Assembly: GCF_004698125.1 (NCBI RefSeq)
Contig: NZ_SRHV01000005.1
Span: 735,751 to 799,750, forward strand
DNA length: 64,000 nt
Reading direction: 5' to 3'
Source: Halosimplex halophilum
Lineage (GTDB): Archaea > Halobacteriota > Halobacteria > Halobacteriales > Haloarculaceae
Made by a program: the position numbers and the translations under genes. Below are positions 51,235 to 60,463 of this stretch, in pieces. The notes below the pieces were generated by a model. That model ran no database searches. It saw only the letters and a program-made list of their open reading frames with translations, and was not told the DNA's origin. Each line of letters starts with the position of its first letter. Position 1 is the first letter of the stretch.

Positions 51235-51465
51235 ATGGTCCGCGCCTACGTCATGGTCAAGGCCCACTCCGGCGACGCCGAACGGCTCAAATCCGAGATC
51301 CTCGACGTGGAGGGGGTCGAGGACGCCTACATCGTCGCCGGCGACGTGGACTTCATCGCCACCGTCACCGTCGACGAGACAGCCGACGTGAAGGCCGTCG
51401 CCGCCACCCACATCCAGAACCTGGATGGCATCGAGGACACCCAGACCTACGTCGCGATGGACTGA
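51235..51465 (+). CDS. Lrp/AsnC ligand-binding (RAM) domain protein
   Basis: A 76-residue RAM domain without a DNA-binding part: MVRAYVMVKAHSGDAERLKSEILDVEGVEDAYIVAGDVDFIATV and NLDGIEDTQTYVAMD. Start at ATG 51235, one base after the trkA stop. It is clearly paralogous to the gene at 50139. Such small effectors form oligomeric rings with other Lrp proteins; a link to K+/amino-acid sensing is inference from adjacency to trkA. Confidence 0.9.
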   Translation: MVRAYVMVKAHSGDAERLKSEILDVEGVEDAYIVAGDVDFIATVTVDETADVKAVAATHIQNLDGIEDTQTYVAMD

Positions 51466-51470
51466 CCGCC

Positions 51471-52055
51471 TCACCGCGCGGGGCGGTCGGGATCGCCGGT
51501 CTCCGTCCCCGCGTCGTTCCCTCCGGCCGTCCCCACGGCGAGGTACGCCGATTGAGAGACGTACGTTCCACCGTCGAGCATGTGGAGCGCCTTCGCCGTC
51601 GCGTAGTGGTTCCCGTCGGCGACCGACGGCGTCTCGGCGTCGGGCCGCCGGAAGAGGGTCAGCTGTTCCGTCGCGGGTTCGCCCTCGCCGAACCCGCGCG
51701 CCCGCCGCCGGATGTACTCCACGTCTATCCCCTCGCAGACGCCGGTCAGCCCGTCGTCCCTGATGCGTTCGGCGGCCCCACGGATCGTCCCGTCGGGTGA
51801 GAGCACCCGCCAGGACTCGTCCGGCGGTCCCTCGATGACCCGCAGGTGCCCGAACTCGCGCTCGGAGAGCTCCGTCCGGTACCACTCGATCCGACAGCGC
51901 CAGACGAACGACGCCTGGAACGGGCACTGGCAGAGCAGCGTCCCCACGAGTTCCCAGTCGTGTTCGGCCCCGCGGAAGGCGAACTCCCGGTAGGGCTTTC
52001 GCTGTTCCCGGCGTAGCCAGTTTCGAACCGCCTCCTCGAGTTCCACGGGCTCCAT
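51471..52055 (-). CDS. Hypothetical protein
   Basis: A 194-residue protein of a kind I do not recognise. It has a helical N-terminus (VELEEAVRNWLRREQRKPYREF), a Trp/Cys-rich middle (WELVGTLLCQCPFQASFVWRCRIEWY) and a motif VADGNHYATAKALHML that faintly recalls ParB-like DGNHR. It converges with the RAM-domain gene, leaving five bases between the stop codons. No membrane spans. Confidence 0.6.
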   Translation of the reverse strand: MEPVELEEAVRNWLRREQRKPYREFAFRGAEHDWELVGTLLCQCPFQASFVWRCRIEWYRTELSEREFGHLRVIEGPPDESWRVLSPDGTIRGAAERIRDDGLTGVCEGIDVEYIRRRARGFGEGEPATEQLTLFRRPDAETPSVADGNHYATAKALHMLDGGTYVSQSAYLAVGTAGGNDAGTETGDPDRPAR

Positions 52056-52198
52056 TCGACGACCCTACGTCCCCGGGCGAGAAAACGTGCCCCATCGGAT
52101 CGGTCCGCCGACCGGGTCGGTCGCGGGCCTCGCCACCGACCTCGTCGGCCGAGCGGCCGGTCGTCCGGAACCGCCGGTCGTCTCGCGGAGCGACGGTC

Positions 52199-53125
52199 TC
52201 ACCCCCGGACGACGAGCGTCACGCCGACGACGACGAGCAGTGCCGCGCCGACCAGCCGCGGCGTCACGCGCTCGTCGCCCCGGAGGAATACCGCGGCGCC
52301 GGCGACGACGAACAGCGTGCTCGCGCTCAGTACGGGGGTCGCAACCGACACCGGGACCCTCGCCAGCGCCTCGTAGTACGCGAGGAGATAGACGGTGTTG
52401 GCGACGCTCGCCGCGAGCAGCCAGCGCTCCGCACCGAGGGAGGGCCGCCGACCCGCCCGGAGCGCCCCGAGAGCGGGGACGCGTCCGCCCCGGAGTGCCC
52501 GCCAGAGGAGATAGAGGCCGAAGGCCGTCGCCGCGGCGACGATACGGACCGCGACGCCGACCAGCGGCGTCGTCCCGTCGGCCAACCCCAGTTTGGTGAA
52601 CACCGGGTCGATACCGAGGAACAGCGCCGCGGCGACCGGAAAGGCGACGCCGATCCAGAGCGCTCGTCCCGTGGCCGTCCCGGGCGCGGCCCGGCTGTCG
52701 AGGCCGACGAGCGCGCCGGCGCCGACCAGCAGCGCCACGCCGCCGAGTCGCGCTGCCGTGACGAACTCCCCGAGGAAGGCGACGGCCGCGCCGAGCGCGA
52801 AAAGCGGGGCCAGCGCCCGGAGCGGCTCGGCCCGACTCGCGCCCAGTCGCTCGATCCCGACGTAGTAACAGACGCGGGCGAGCAGCGAGCCGAGGAGGCC
52901 GGCGACGGCGAAGGCCGCGACCGCCCGCGCCGTCAGGCCGAAGTCGGGAGAGGCGGCGAGGGCGGCCGCGGGGACCACCACGAGCAGGTTGACGGCGAAC
53001 ACGGCCCCCACGACCGCCGCGATCGAGCGCGTCTTCGTCCCGAGGCGGACGGCGATACCCTGGGCCGCGAACGCGAGCGCGGAGAGCAACGCGAACCCGA
53101 CGCCGACGACGAACTCCGACACCAT
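52199..53125 (-). CDS. DMT-superfamily (EamA-type) permease
   Basis: A 308-residue membrane protein with about ten helices and the EamA duplication: the N-terminal half begins VGFALLSALAFAAQGIAVRLG, the second half (about 155 on) begins ALWIGVAFPVAAALFLGIDPVFTKLG. The end AGAAVFLRGDERVTPRLVGAALLVVVGVTLV is standard. It probably exports metabolites; the substrate is unknown. Confidence 0.88.
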   Translation of the reverse strand: MVSEFVVGVGFALLSALAFAAQGIAVRLGTKTRSIAAVVGAVFAVNLLVVVPAAALAASPDFGLTARAVAAFAVAGLLGSLLARVCYYVGIERLGASRAEPLRALAPLFALGAAVAFLGEFVTAARLGGVALLVGAGALVGLDSRAAPGTATGRALWIGVAFPVAAALFLGIDPVFTKLGLADGTTPLVGVAVRIVAAATAFGLYLLWRALRGGRVPALGALRAGRRPSLGAERWLLAASVANTVYLLAYYEALARVPVSVATPVLSASTLFVVAGAAVFLRGDERVTPRLVGAALLVVVGVTLVVRG

Positions 53126-53242
53126 CCGTCTCCCCGTTGTGGCCGAGGGCCCGTCAGTCCCGGCCTTGTCCCTGACGCCGTCGGGGAACGGTGTCTGCCT
53201 GTCCGCCCGGCGCCGGGCCCGACGCGAACGGGCACTCGCCGG

Positions 53243-53923
53243 TCACTCCGTCGTCCGAAACGCCCGGTCGCCCGCGTCGCCCAGCCCGGGCACGATGTAG
53301 CCGTCCTCGTCGAGTTCGTCGTCGATCGCCACGGTGAGCAGGTCGGCCTCCGGGACGGCGTCGCTCACCTGCACCAGCCCCTCGGGCGCGCTCACCGCCG
53401 AGAGGACGAACAGGTTCTCGGGCTCGGGCTGGCCCTCCAGCACGCGGTCGAGGACCGCACACATCGTCGACCCGGTCGCCAGCATCGGGTCGGCGACGAT
53501 GACGGTGTCCTCCGGCTCGATGTCCGGCAGTTTGACGTAGTCGACGGAGATGGGGAACTGCCCCTCCTCGTCCATGCCCGCCGCCTCGTCGCGGCTGGCG
53601 GAGATGACGCCCTGGCGGGCGCGGGGGAACGCCTTCAGCAGTCCCTCGACGAACGGCGTCGCCGCGCGGAGGACGTTGACGATGACCACGTCGTCCAGCC
53701 CCTTGACGCGCTGGCCCATCGTCTCCGTGAGGGGGGTCTCGACCGGGACGTACTCGGTCTCCATCGCCCCGTCGATGATCTCGTAGCCGCAGACCCGGCC
53801 GAGCTTGACCAGCCCCTTCCGGAACGCCACCTGTTCGGTCTCCACGTCGCGCAGCCGCGTCAGCACGTCCGTAGCGAGCGCGTGGTCGATGAGTTTCGCG
53901 TCGCCGCGGTCTTCGATCGCCAT
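53243..53923 (-). CDS. upp: Uracil phosphoribosyltransferase
   Basis: A 226-residue salvage enzyme (uracil + PRPP to UMP). Start ATG 53923 gives [17 protein letters not shown]. The PRPP loop is [16 protein letters not shown] and the uracil-binding C-terminus [35 protein letters not shown] (minus strand, 53947-53956) is a good TATA box about 29 bases upstream. A repeat copy (54041-54573) is directly behind the promoter. Confidence 0.95.
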   Translation of the reverse strand: MAIEDRGDAKLIDHALATDVLTRLRDVETEQVAFRKGLVKLGRVCGYEIIDGAMETEYVPVETPLTETMGQRVKGLDDVVIVNVLRAATPFVEGLLKAFPRARQGVISASRDEAAGMDEEGQFPISVDYVKLPDIEPEDTVIVADPMLATGSTMCAVLDRVLEGQPEPENLFVLSAVSAPEGLVQVSDAVPEADLLTVAIDDELDEDGYIVPGLGDAGDRAFRTTE

Positions 53924-53946
53924 ACCCGCGAGTGTGTCCGGCCACA

Positions 53947-53956
53947 CCAAATATCC
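53947..53956 (-). promoter_or_regulatory. TATA-like box of upp
   Basis: GGATATTTGG on the minus strand is centred about 29 bases before the upp ATG at 53923. Confidence 0.5.
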
Positions 53957-54040
53957 ACGGCTACCAGGTGTCGGTTGTCCCTCGGACGTGGGCGGACTCC
54001 TTCGACAGGCTCGCCAGCAGTATCGGTGGCCGCAGGGGGC

Positions 54041-54573
54041 GGCAGGCGCTGAAAGGGCGAGGCGCGCTCGCTCGCTGGAGTCAGCATCGCAGTCGACAGC
54101 AGGCGTTGAAAGCCCTCGCCGCACTCGCTCGGAGCGGGATCGACCGCACTCGACGGGGAGCGCTGAAAGCCCTCGGCGTGCTCGCGGTCGCTGAGCGGGA
54201 TATCCGCGCTCTCGGCACCGCCCGCTCACGGCACAGCCGTTCGCTTCGAGGCGCTGTGCGCCTCGCACCGCGCGGATAGTGCCCGCTCAGGCGACTGAAC
54301 TGCGCGCGAGCGCGCCTCGCCTGTTCAGTCCGCCGGGAGAGCAAGCTCTCCCGAGCCCGCGCTCACACGTTCGCGCGGACGCCAGGGACCGCACGGCGCC
54401 ACAACTGCCCCGCACAGCACCGCAGACGGCCACGAACCTCCCCAGCCGATTCGCGACCCGCGAGTCGCGAATCCACCGTCGGAGCAAGCTCCGACGAGCC
54501 TTCGTTCACACAGTTCACGAAGACCTCGCGCGGCATACGGTCGCGCGCACGAGAGCGCGCTCCAGCGCGCGCC
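54041..54573 (-). repeat. Modular hairpin-rich dispersed repeat, copy 3
   Basis: This 533-bp copy fills most of the gap between upp and tgtA. It has three successive ~60-nt GCGCTGAAAGCCCTCG-type units (about 54041-54200), the GCGGGATATCCGC...GCGCGGATAG cassette with an inner CGAGGCGC/GCGCCTCG hairpin, the 8-bp hairpin (54335-54352), the 26-nt near-palindrome (54448-54473) and a 9-bp stem (54477-54496). The conserved 5' end lies 19 bases after the tgtA stop in tgtA's sense direction. Confidence 0.85.
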
Positions 54574-54592
54574 ACGGCGGAGGGTCGGGTCT

Positions 54593-56068
54593 CTACTCGT
54601 CGCTCTCCAGGTTCCACAGTTCGACGCGGTCGGGAACGTCCGCGAGCGCGCTCGCGGGCCAGCCGTCGTGGCCGAGCGTGAACGCGGTGTCGGGGTGGGC
54701 GTCGACGAGGCGGGCGACGCCGGCGGCGGCGGCCTCGTAGGCGGGCGCTTCGAGGCGTTCGGGCGTCTCGGCGGTCAGGGGGTAGCCGTCGACGAGTTCC
54801 CGCGGGAACGGGCCGAAGGGGGCGAGCACGTTCCAGCACTCGTCGAAGCCGTCGGCGTCGTTGCCCTCGGTGAGCAGGACGGAGTCGCCGCGGGGGTCGA
54901 GCCGGTCGAGCCGCCGGTGGTGACGGACGACCTCGGGTCGGCGGGCGCTCTCGCCGGAGAGGTGGAAGAAGGTGTCCTTCGAGACGGGGTCGGTGCGTTC
55001 GAGCTGGCCGGCGTGGTCCAGCAGGGCGCGGTAGCCGTCGAGCATCGCCGGGTGGCTGCGGGCGCGGGCCTCGACGAGCTCCAGCAGGTCGCCCCGGCGG
55101 ATGGCCTGCTTGATCGTCCGGAGCTCGCCGTAGGAGACGTGGAGGTTGTGCTCGGCGAGCAGCCGCTCGCGCTGGTCATCGTCCATGCTTCGGAGTTCCG
55201 CCGGTGTGTGACTGGTACAGACCGGGCAGGAACAGGGGAAGTATTCGAGGTCTTCGAGGTGTTCGGTGGTGCGGACGGTCATGTAGCGGTCGTCGCGAGC
55301 GTAGATGGCGTAGGCCGCCGAGTCGAACAGATCGCAGCCCAGCGCGACCGCGAGCGCGAACATCATGGGGTGGCCGGCGCCGAACAGGTGGACGGGCGCG
55401 CTCTCGGGGAGGCCCCGTTTCGCGGCGGCGACCACGTCCGCCAGGTCGGCGTAGCGGTACTCGTTCATCATGGGCACGACCGCCCCGATCGGGAACACGT
55501 CCAGCCCCGACTCGGCGGCGTGGGCGCCCGCCGCCTCGCGCAGGTCGGTGTAGGTCGACCCCTGGACCGGCGCGTTGACGAGCATCTCGCCCGTCTCGAC
55601 TTCGGCGGCGGTCGCCAGTCGCTCTTCGGTGGTCGCGAGTTCGTCTTCCGCTTGCTCGCGCGAGGCGTCCGGCGGCGTCGGGATGTCGACCGGCGTGCCG
55701 ATGTCCGAGCCGATCCGCCGCTGGAAGTCGAGGATCTCCTCGGTGGTCACGTCGATGTCGCCGTACTCGGCGAGCTGGAACGAGCCCGAATCCGTCACGA
55801 TCGCGCCGGAGAAGTCGAGCAACTCGTGGAGGCCCTGCTGTTCGACGGGCTCGCGGAGGTCCTCGCTGCCGTAGAGGACGTAGGAGTTGGTGATGAGGAT
55901 CTCCGCGCCGAACTCCGATTCGAGCTGGGCGGGCGTGACCGTCTGGAGGTGGGGGTTGATCACCGGCAGGAGCGCGGGCGTCTCGACCGTGACGCCGGCG
56001 CGGGGCACCTCCAGTTCGCCCAGCCGCCCGGCGGCGTCGTAGCGGTCGACCTCGAAGACGTCGGTCAT
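54593..56068 (-). CDS. tgtA: tRNA-guanine(15) transglycosylase (archaeosine pathway)
   Basis: A 491-residue enzyme that replaces G15 of tRNA with preQ0. The catalytic Asp lies in [17 protein letters not shown], followed by the substrate-binding [14 protein letters not shown], and the Zn motif CSCPVC...H is present near residue 280. The C-terminus after about 370 is an extension lacking a PUA domain, as in haloarchaea, where PUA is carried on ArcS. The next archaeosine gene is 7 kb away. The 26-bp gap to the dispersed repeat is unusually short. Confidence 0.95.
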   Translation of the reverse strand: MTDVFEVDRYDAAGRLGELEVPRAGVTVETPALLPVINPHLQTVTPAQLESEFGAEILITNSYVLYGSEDLREPVEQQGLHELLDFSGAIVTDSGSFQLAEYGDIDVTTEEILDFQRRIGSDIGTPVDIPTPPDASREQAEDELATTEERLATAAEVETGEMLVNAPVQGSTYTDLREAAGAHAAESGLDVFPIGAVVPMMNEYRYADLADVVAAAKRGLPESAPVHLFGAGHPMMFALAVALGCDLFDSAAYAIYARDDRYMTVRTTEHLEDLEYFPCSCPVCTSHTPAELRSMDDDQRERLLAEHNLHVSYGELRTIKQAIRRGDLLELVEARARSHPAMLDGYRALLDHAGQLERTDPVSKDTFFHLSGESARRPEVVRHHRRLDRLDPRGDSVLLTEGNDADGFDECWNVLAPFGPFPRELVDGYPLTAETPERLEAPAYEAAAAGVARLVDAHPDTAFTLGHDGWPASALADVPDRVELWNLESDE

Positions 56069-56113
56069 TGCCCGCGATATCCGGCCGGCGGGCCTAAGGG
56101 TTGTGTTCGGCGC

Positions 56114-56677
56114 TCACCCGCCGTCGGGTTCGTCGTCCCCGAACAGCGCGAAGTGCAGCACCCCGAGCATCGACCGGCCGTCGCGCAGGTCGTCCTCGCG
56201 GGCGGCCGCCACGAGCGCGTCGAAGGTCGTCGTCTCGACGCGGATGTCCTCATTGTAGTCCAGGTCCCGCTCGCCGGTCGGCTCGCAGTCGCGGGCGACG
56301 AAGTAGTGGAAGACGGCGTCGGCGAAGCCGTTGGCGGGTTCGACGGTTGTGAGATGCTCGACCCCGCCCGGCAAGTAGCCCGTCTCCTCTTCGAGTTCGC
56401 GGGCGACACAGGATTCGGGGTCGGCGTCGTCGTCCTCGACGCTGCCGGCGGGGAGCGCGCGGTTCACGCGGCCGACCGCCTGGCGCCACTCCTCGATGAC
56501 GACCACCTCGCCCTCGGTCGTGAAGGGGAGGACGACGACGCTCTCGCCCTCCGCGAGGTAGTCGAACTCGGCCCGTTCACCGTTCGGGAACCGGACGGTA
56601 TCGGTGACGACGTCGAACCCCTCGCAGGTGTAGGAGGTGCGGCTGTCCAGCGTCTCCCAGGCGAGTTCGTCGGTCAT
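56114..56677 (-). CDS. Nudix hydrolase, ADP-ribose pyrophosphatase-like
   Basis: A 187-residue protein with the ADP-ribose-type arrangement: VVVLPFTTEGEVVVIEEWRQAVGRVNRALPAGSVE, then a Nudix box CVARELEEETGYLPGG, followed by FADAVFHYFVARDCEPTGERDLDYNEDI. Start ATG 56677. It lies upstream of tgtA on the same strand (45 bases) and may be cotranscribed. Confidence 0.9.
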   Translation of the reverse strand: MTDELAWETLDSRTSYTCEGFDVVTDTVRFPNGERAEFDYLAEGESVVVLPFTTEGEVVVIEEWRQAVGRVNRALPAGSVEDDDADPESCVARELEEETGYLPGGVEHLTTVEPANGFADAVFHYFVARDCEPTGERDLDYNEDIRVETTTFDALVAAAREDDLRDGRSMLGVLHFALFGDDEPDGG

Positions 56678-56820
56678 GGTGGAGGGGACGGCGCCACCGA
56701 GTTAGCGGTGTCGGCTGGCCGCGGCGTGTGGGCGCCGGCGGAGCGCGGACGGCGGACGGGCGACCGGTTCCGACGCCCGCGCCTCGAAACGCCGAAGGCC
56801 GGGTGGGTCGACGTGGACCC

Positions 56821-57309
56821 ATGGACGTACGCGACGAGTTCATCCCCGCCGAGGAGTTCGCAACCGTGCTGAACCGCGTGCCGCAGGTCTGCGTCGAGGT
56901 CGTCCTCGAAGGCGAAGGCGAGGACTCGGACCGCGTCCTGCTCGCCCACCGGACGAACGAACCGGCGAGAGGCGAGTGGTTCTGGCCGGGCGGGCGCCTC
57001 TACAAGGGCGAGGAGCTCGAAGACGCGGCCCGCCGGATCGCCCGCGAGGAACTCGGCGTCGAGGTGACCGTCGAGGGGCGAGTGGGCGTCTACGGTCACT
57101 TCTGGGACGCCTCGCGGGTCGACGGCGTCGACTCGCGCCACACCGTCAACGTCGTCTTCCGCGTCTCGCGGGTCGACCCCGACGCCGCGATCGAACTCGA
57201 CGACCAGCACGACGACTACCGGTTCGTGACCGGCGACGAGGACGGGCTCCACGAGTACGTCCGCGAGTACCTGGTCGACATGGGGCTGCGGGGGAGCGGA
57301 GACGACTGA
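56821..57309 (+). CDS. Nudix hydrolase (nucleotide-sugar type)
   Basis: A 162-residue protein beginning MDVRDEFIPAEEFATVLNRVPQVCVEV. The Nudix box is WPGGRLYKGEELEDAARRIAREELG (a non-canonical REELG end, as in GDP-mannose mannosyl hydrolases), followed by HFWDASRVDGVDSRHTVNVVF. ATG 56821 chosen by that N-terminus. Divergent from the other Nudix gene, 143 bases apart. Confidence 0.88.
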   Translation: MDVRDEFIPAEEFATVLNRVPQVCVEVVLEGEGEDSDRVLLAHRTNEPARGEWFWPGGRLYKGEELEDAARRIAREELGVEVTVEGRVGVYGHFWDASRVDGVDSRHTVNVVFRVSRVDPDAAIELDDQHDDYRFVTGDEDGLHEYVREYLVDMGLRGSGDD

Positions 57310-57388
57310 CCGGAGCGCTCCCGCGGCCGCGGCGGACGGCCGCAGTGGCCGAGCCCGAGCTTTTCCGGGCGGCGGCCCAACGGCGGGC

Positions 57389-58654
57389 ATGGAGGACCGC
57401 TCGCCGAAGGCGGGACAGACGACCGCGCCCGAGTCGGAACGGCGGACGGCGGTCGCGGAGGCCGCCGGGGGGACCGACGTGGGCGTCGACGTGGGGGTGC
57501 TCCCCGCGACCGCCGGGCGGACCGAGCCCGACCGGCTGGTCGCGTTCGCCGAGCGGCTGGCCGCCGACGCGGCCGACGAACTCGCGGCGTCGACCGGCGC
57601 GACCTGGCGCTTCTTCGCCGAGGAGCCCGAACCGCTCTCGGACGGCGACCCGCGCCGGCCCTCGGAGTTCCTCGACGAGGCGGCGCTGCGGATGGTCGAG
57701 GGGCCCTACGACCTGGTCGTGGTCGTCACGGACGCGCCGCTGCTGGCGCGGAGCCGGCGGCGGGTCGCCGGGCTGGCCTCGCCGCTCGGGCGCGTCGCCG
57801 TCGTCTCGACCCACCGCCTCCGCGTGTCGGCGCGCGGCCGGGCGCGGCGGCCGCTCGACGCGCCCGCCGTCCGGTACAACGGCGCGGCGGTCCTGCTCCA
57901 CCAGGTCGGCCACCTGCTGGGGGCCGGCCACGACCCCGCGGGCGGCGCGATGGCGCCCTGGGAGTTTGACCCCGGGCGGCGCTCGGTCCCGTCGTTCGAC
58001 GCGGACGTGCGGCGCCACCTGGAGCGGACCGCGTCGCGGGTCCCCGAGGAGTCGGTCGAGTCCCGGAGCGTCGCCGAGCTCGTCGGCTTTCACCTGACGA
58101 GCGCGGCGCGGAACCCGCGGAAGCTGGCGCGTGCGCTGGCGACGAGCCGGGCGCCGCTGCTACCGCTCTTCCTCCCGAAACTGTCGACGGCGGCGGTGGC
58201 CCCGACGCTCATCCTCGTGTTCAGCGCCGAGACGTGGGACGTGGGCCTGAACCTCGACAACGCGACGGCGGCGCTGTTCGCGGTCGCGAGCGTCCTCGCG
58301 GCGGCGGTCTACCTCGTCTTCTCGCTGAACCTCAACGTCCCGCGCGAGCGGCGGGCGGTCGTCACCGAGCACGTCGCCCTGCTGAACGTCGCCATCCTGG
58401 GGATCCTCCTGGCCGGCATGGCCGGGCTGTTCGCGCTCGTCGGCGGTATCATGCTCGTCGTCGAGACATTCGTCTTCCCGCCGAACCTGATGACCAACTG
58501 GCCGAGCCTGGAGGACCCGACGGTGACGACCGTCGACATCGTCCGCATCGCCGGGTTCATCGCCACCATCGGCGTCCTCACGGGCGCGCTCGCCGGCGGG
58601 CTCGAGGACCGGACGATACTCCGTCACCTCGCGCTGTTCCGTCCGCGGCCCTGA
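57389..58654 (+). CDS. Metzincin-like membrane protein with altered zinc motif
   Basis: A 421-residue protein. Residues ~30-230 resemble an archaemetzincin-like domain: VLLHQVGHLLGAGHD at 168-182 gives H171, H175, H181 of HxxxHxxGxxH, but the catalytic Glu reads Gln (HQVGH), and a Met-turn-like AMAPWEF follows. The C-terminal ~190 residues contain four to six membrane helices (KLSTAAVAPTLILVFSAET onward). If the Gln is real, the domain may bind zinc yet lack normal proteolysis. Substrate and partner unknown. Confidence 0.65.
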   Translation: MEDRSPKAGQTTAPESERRTAVAEAAGGTDVGVDVGVLPATAGRTEPDRLVAFAERLAADAADELAASTGATWRFFAEEPEPLSDGDPRRPSEFLDEAALRMVEGPYDLVVVVTDAPLLARSRRRVAGLASPLGRVAVVSTHRLRVSARGRARRPLDAPAVRYNGAAVLLHQVGHLLGAGHDPAGGAMAPWEFDPGRRSVPSFDADVRRHLERTASRVPEESVESRSVAELVGFHLTSAARNPRKLARALATSRAPLLPLFLPKLSTAAVAPTLILVFSAETWDVGLNLDNATAALFAVASVLAAAVYLVFSLNLNVPRERRAVVTEHVALLNVAILGILLAGMAGLFALVGGIMLVVETFVFPPNLMTNWPSLEDPTVTTVDIVRIAGFIATIGVLTGALAGGLEDRTILRHLALFRPRP

Positions 58655-58693
58655 CCGCCGGTCACGACCGCTCTCGCCGGTCGCCCCGGGGCG

Positions 58694-59992
58694 TCACTCG
58701 TCGGCGTCGACCACGCGGTAGAGCCCGCCCGACTCCCCGGGGTCGGGCTCCCGGTCGTCGGCCTCTTTCGCGTCGAGGTACGCCGGGGATGCGCGCTCGG
58801 TGAAGTAGACGGCGTCGTCGGTGACCAGCGGCGCGCACGTGACGTTGCCGACCCCCTCGACGGCCCAGACCTCGTCGCCGGAGTCCTTCTCGACCGCGTA
58901 GCAGTAGTCGTCGTAGGAGCCGACGAGGACGTGCTCGCCCGTGACCGTCGGACAGCCGGTTATCCGGCCGCCGGTGTCGAACGACCACCGCTGGCTCCCG
59001 TCGTCGAACTGCAGCGCGTAGAGGTGCGAGTCGTGGCTGCCGACGTAGACGGTGCCCGTCTCGGCCTCGATGGCGGGGCCGGACATCACCAGCCCGTCGG
59101 TGTCGAACGACCACTCCTCGGTCCCGTCGTCCAGCGTCACCCGGTAGACCGAGCCGTCCCACGACCCGAAGACGGCGCTCCCGCCGGCGGTGGCGATCGG
59201 TCCCTTGATCGCCCGACCGGTCGGGAACTTCCACAGGTACTCCAGGTCGGGGTAGCTCCAGGCGTAGAGGTAGCCGTCATTCGACCCGACGACGAGGCGG
59301 CCGGCCCGGCGGTCGATCGCGGCCGTCGAGTGGGGATGGTCGGTGACCCGCTGGTCCTCCCAGACAACGTCGCCGGTGACGGCGTCGACGGCGAACATCG
59401 CGCCGCTGGGATCGTGGTACTCGACGGCGATGTAGACGGTGCCGTCGTGGTACCCGGGGCTGGACCCGATGGCGTCGCCGAGTTTCGCCCGCCAGTAGCG
59501 CTCGCCCGATTCGAGGTCGAACGCGTACAGCGCGCCGTCGTAGGCGCCGATGTAGACGGCCCCGTTGGCGACTGCGGGCGTCCCGTGGATGCCCCGCGAG
59601 GTCGGTTCGACCGACGACCGCCAGACCTCCTCGCCGTCGGGCGTCACCCGTCGGATCTCGCCGTTGTCGCCCGGGACGACGATGTCGCCGCCGGGGACTT
59701 CGACGGGGCTGGCCTTCGCCGCGGTGTGGTCGCCCGTGTTGATCCCCCGGATCGTCCAGTCGACTTCGGGATCCGTGGGGACCGTCGCGTCGGGGTAGAC
59801 GCCGCGGCGCCGGAGGCCGCCGCGGAACTGCGCCTCGGCGGCCTCGCTGAGCGGTTCGCCGTCGGTCTCGATCCGGCTGACGACCTCCGTCCCCCCGGGC
59901 GCCGCCACGCAGCCCGCGAGACCGGCCGCGGCGCTGCCGGCGGCCGCGCCGGCCGCCCCCAGAAACGCCCGCCGCGAGTGGGGTTCGTCCAT
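58694..59992 (-). CDS. Tat lipoprotein with PQQ-type beta-propeller
   Basis: A 432-residue exported protein from ATG 59992. SRRAFLGAAGAAAGSAAAGLAGC is a Tat signal with lipobox (Cys at about 28). The remainder is a propeller of repeated blades: VYIGAYDGALYAFDLESGERYW, VYVGSHDSHLYALQFDDGSQRW and VLVGSYDDYCYAVEKDSGDEVW, the PQQ-binding-like repeat. No enzymatic quinoprotein residues are obvious, so it may be a scaffold (BamB-like) or a substrate-binding protein. Confidence 0.88.
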   Translation of the reverse strand: MDEPHSRRAFLGAAGAAAGSAAAGLAGCVAAPGGTEVVSRIETDGEPLSEAAEAQFRGGLRRRGVYPDATVPTDPEVDWTIRGINTGDHTAAKASPVEVPGGDIVVPGDNGEIRRVTPDGEEVWRSSVEPTSRGIHGTPAVANGAVYIGAYDGALYAFDLESGERYWRAKLGDAIGSSPGYHDGTVYIAVEYHDPSGAMFAVDAVTGDVVWEDQRVTDHPHSTAAIDRRAGRLVVGSNDGYLYAWSYPDLEYLWKFPTGRAIKGPIATAGGSAVFGSWDGSVYRVTLDDGTEEWSFDTDGLVMSGPAIEAETGTVYVGSHDSHLYALQFDDGSQRWSFDTGGRITGCPTVTGEHVLVGSYDDYCYAVEKDSGDEVWAVEGVGNVTCAPLVTDDAVYFTERASPAYLDAKEADDREPDPGESGGLYRVVDADE

Positions 59993-60150
59993 GGCCCGGT
60001 AGTCGTCGCCGGGTCGTTTCACTGTTACGGGCCGCGGGCGGGTCGACGGCGGGCCGCCTCCGCCCGGTTGCGCTCGGCCGCCCGCTCCCCCTCCGCGGTT
60101 CGCTCACCCTCACCCCCACAGCTAAGGGTTCGGCGGCCGCGCACGTGGAC

Positions 60151-60345
60151 ATGGCGACGGACGAGGCGCCCTCGGGCGACATCCGCGTGTTGCTCGTCCT
60201 CGATCTCCTCCTCTCGCTGCTGTTCAGCGTCGGCGTCGTCTACGCGCTGGATCTGGTCGGGATCGGCGAGTACACCTGGCGGAACGTCGCCCTCGCGACG
60301 CTGTTTCTCGCGGTCGCGACGTACTTCGCGGTCCTCCGGGAGTGA
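60151..60345 (+). CDS. Small two-span membrane protein
   Basis: A 64-residue protein (ATG 60151; GTG 60145 would add two residues). Two hydrophobic helices (about residues 12-33 and 43-60) are joined by a short loop VGIGEYTWRN. No family recognised. It is divergent from the PQQ propeller gene. Confidence 0.6.
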   Translation: MATDEAPSGDIRVLLVLDLLLSLLFSVGVVYALDLVGIGEYTWRNVALATLFLAVATYFAVLRE

Positions 60346-60463
60346 GCGCTGACGGGGCCGACAGGCGGGACAGCCACGGCCGACCCCTCCGGCACACCGC
60401 GGAGCCGGCAAGCCGTTCGGCCGGGGGATCCTTTAGGCGTCTCGCGCCCCTAGCGCGCGTGCC

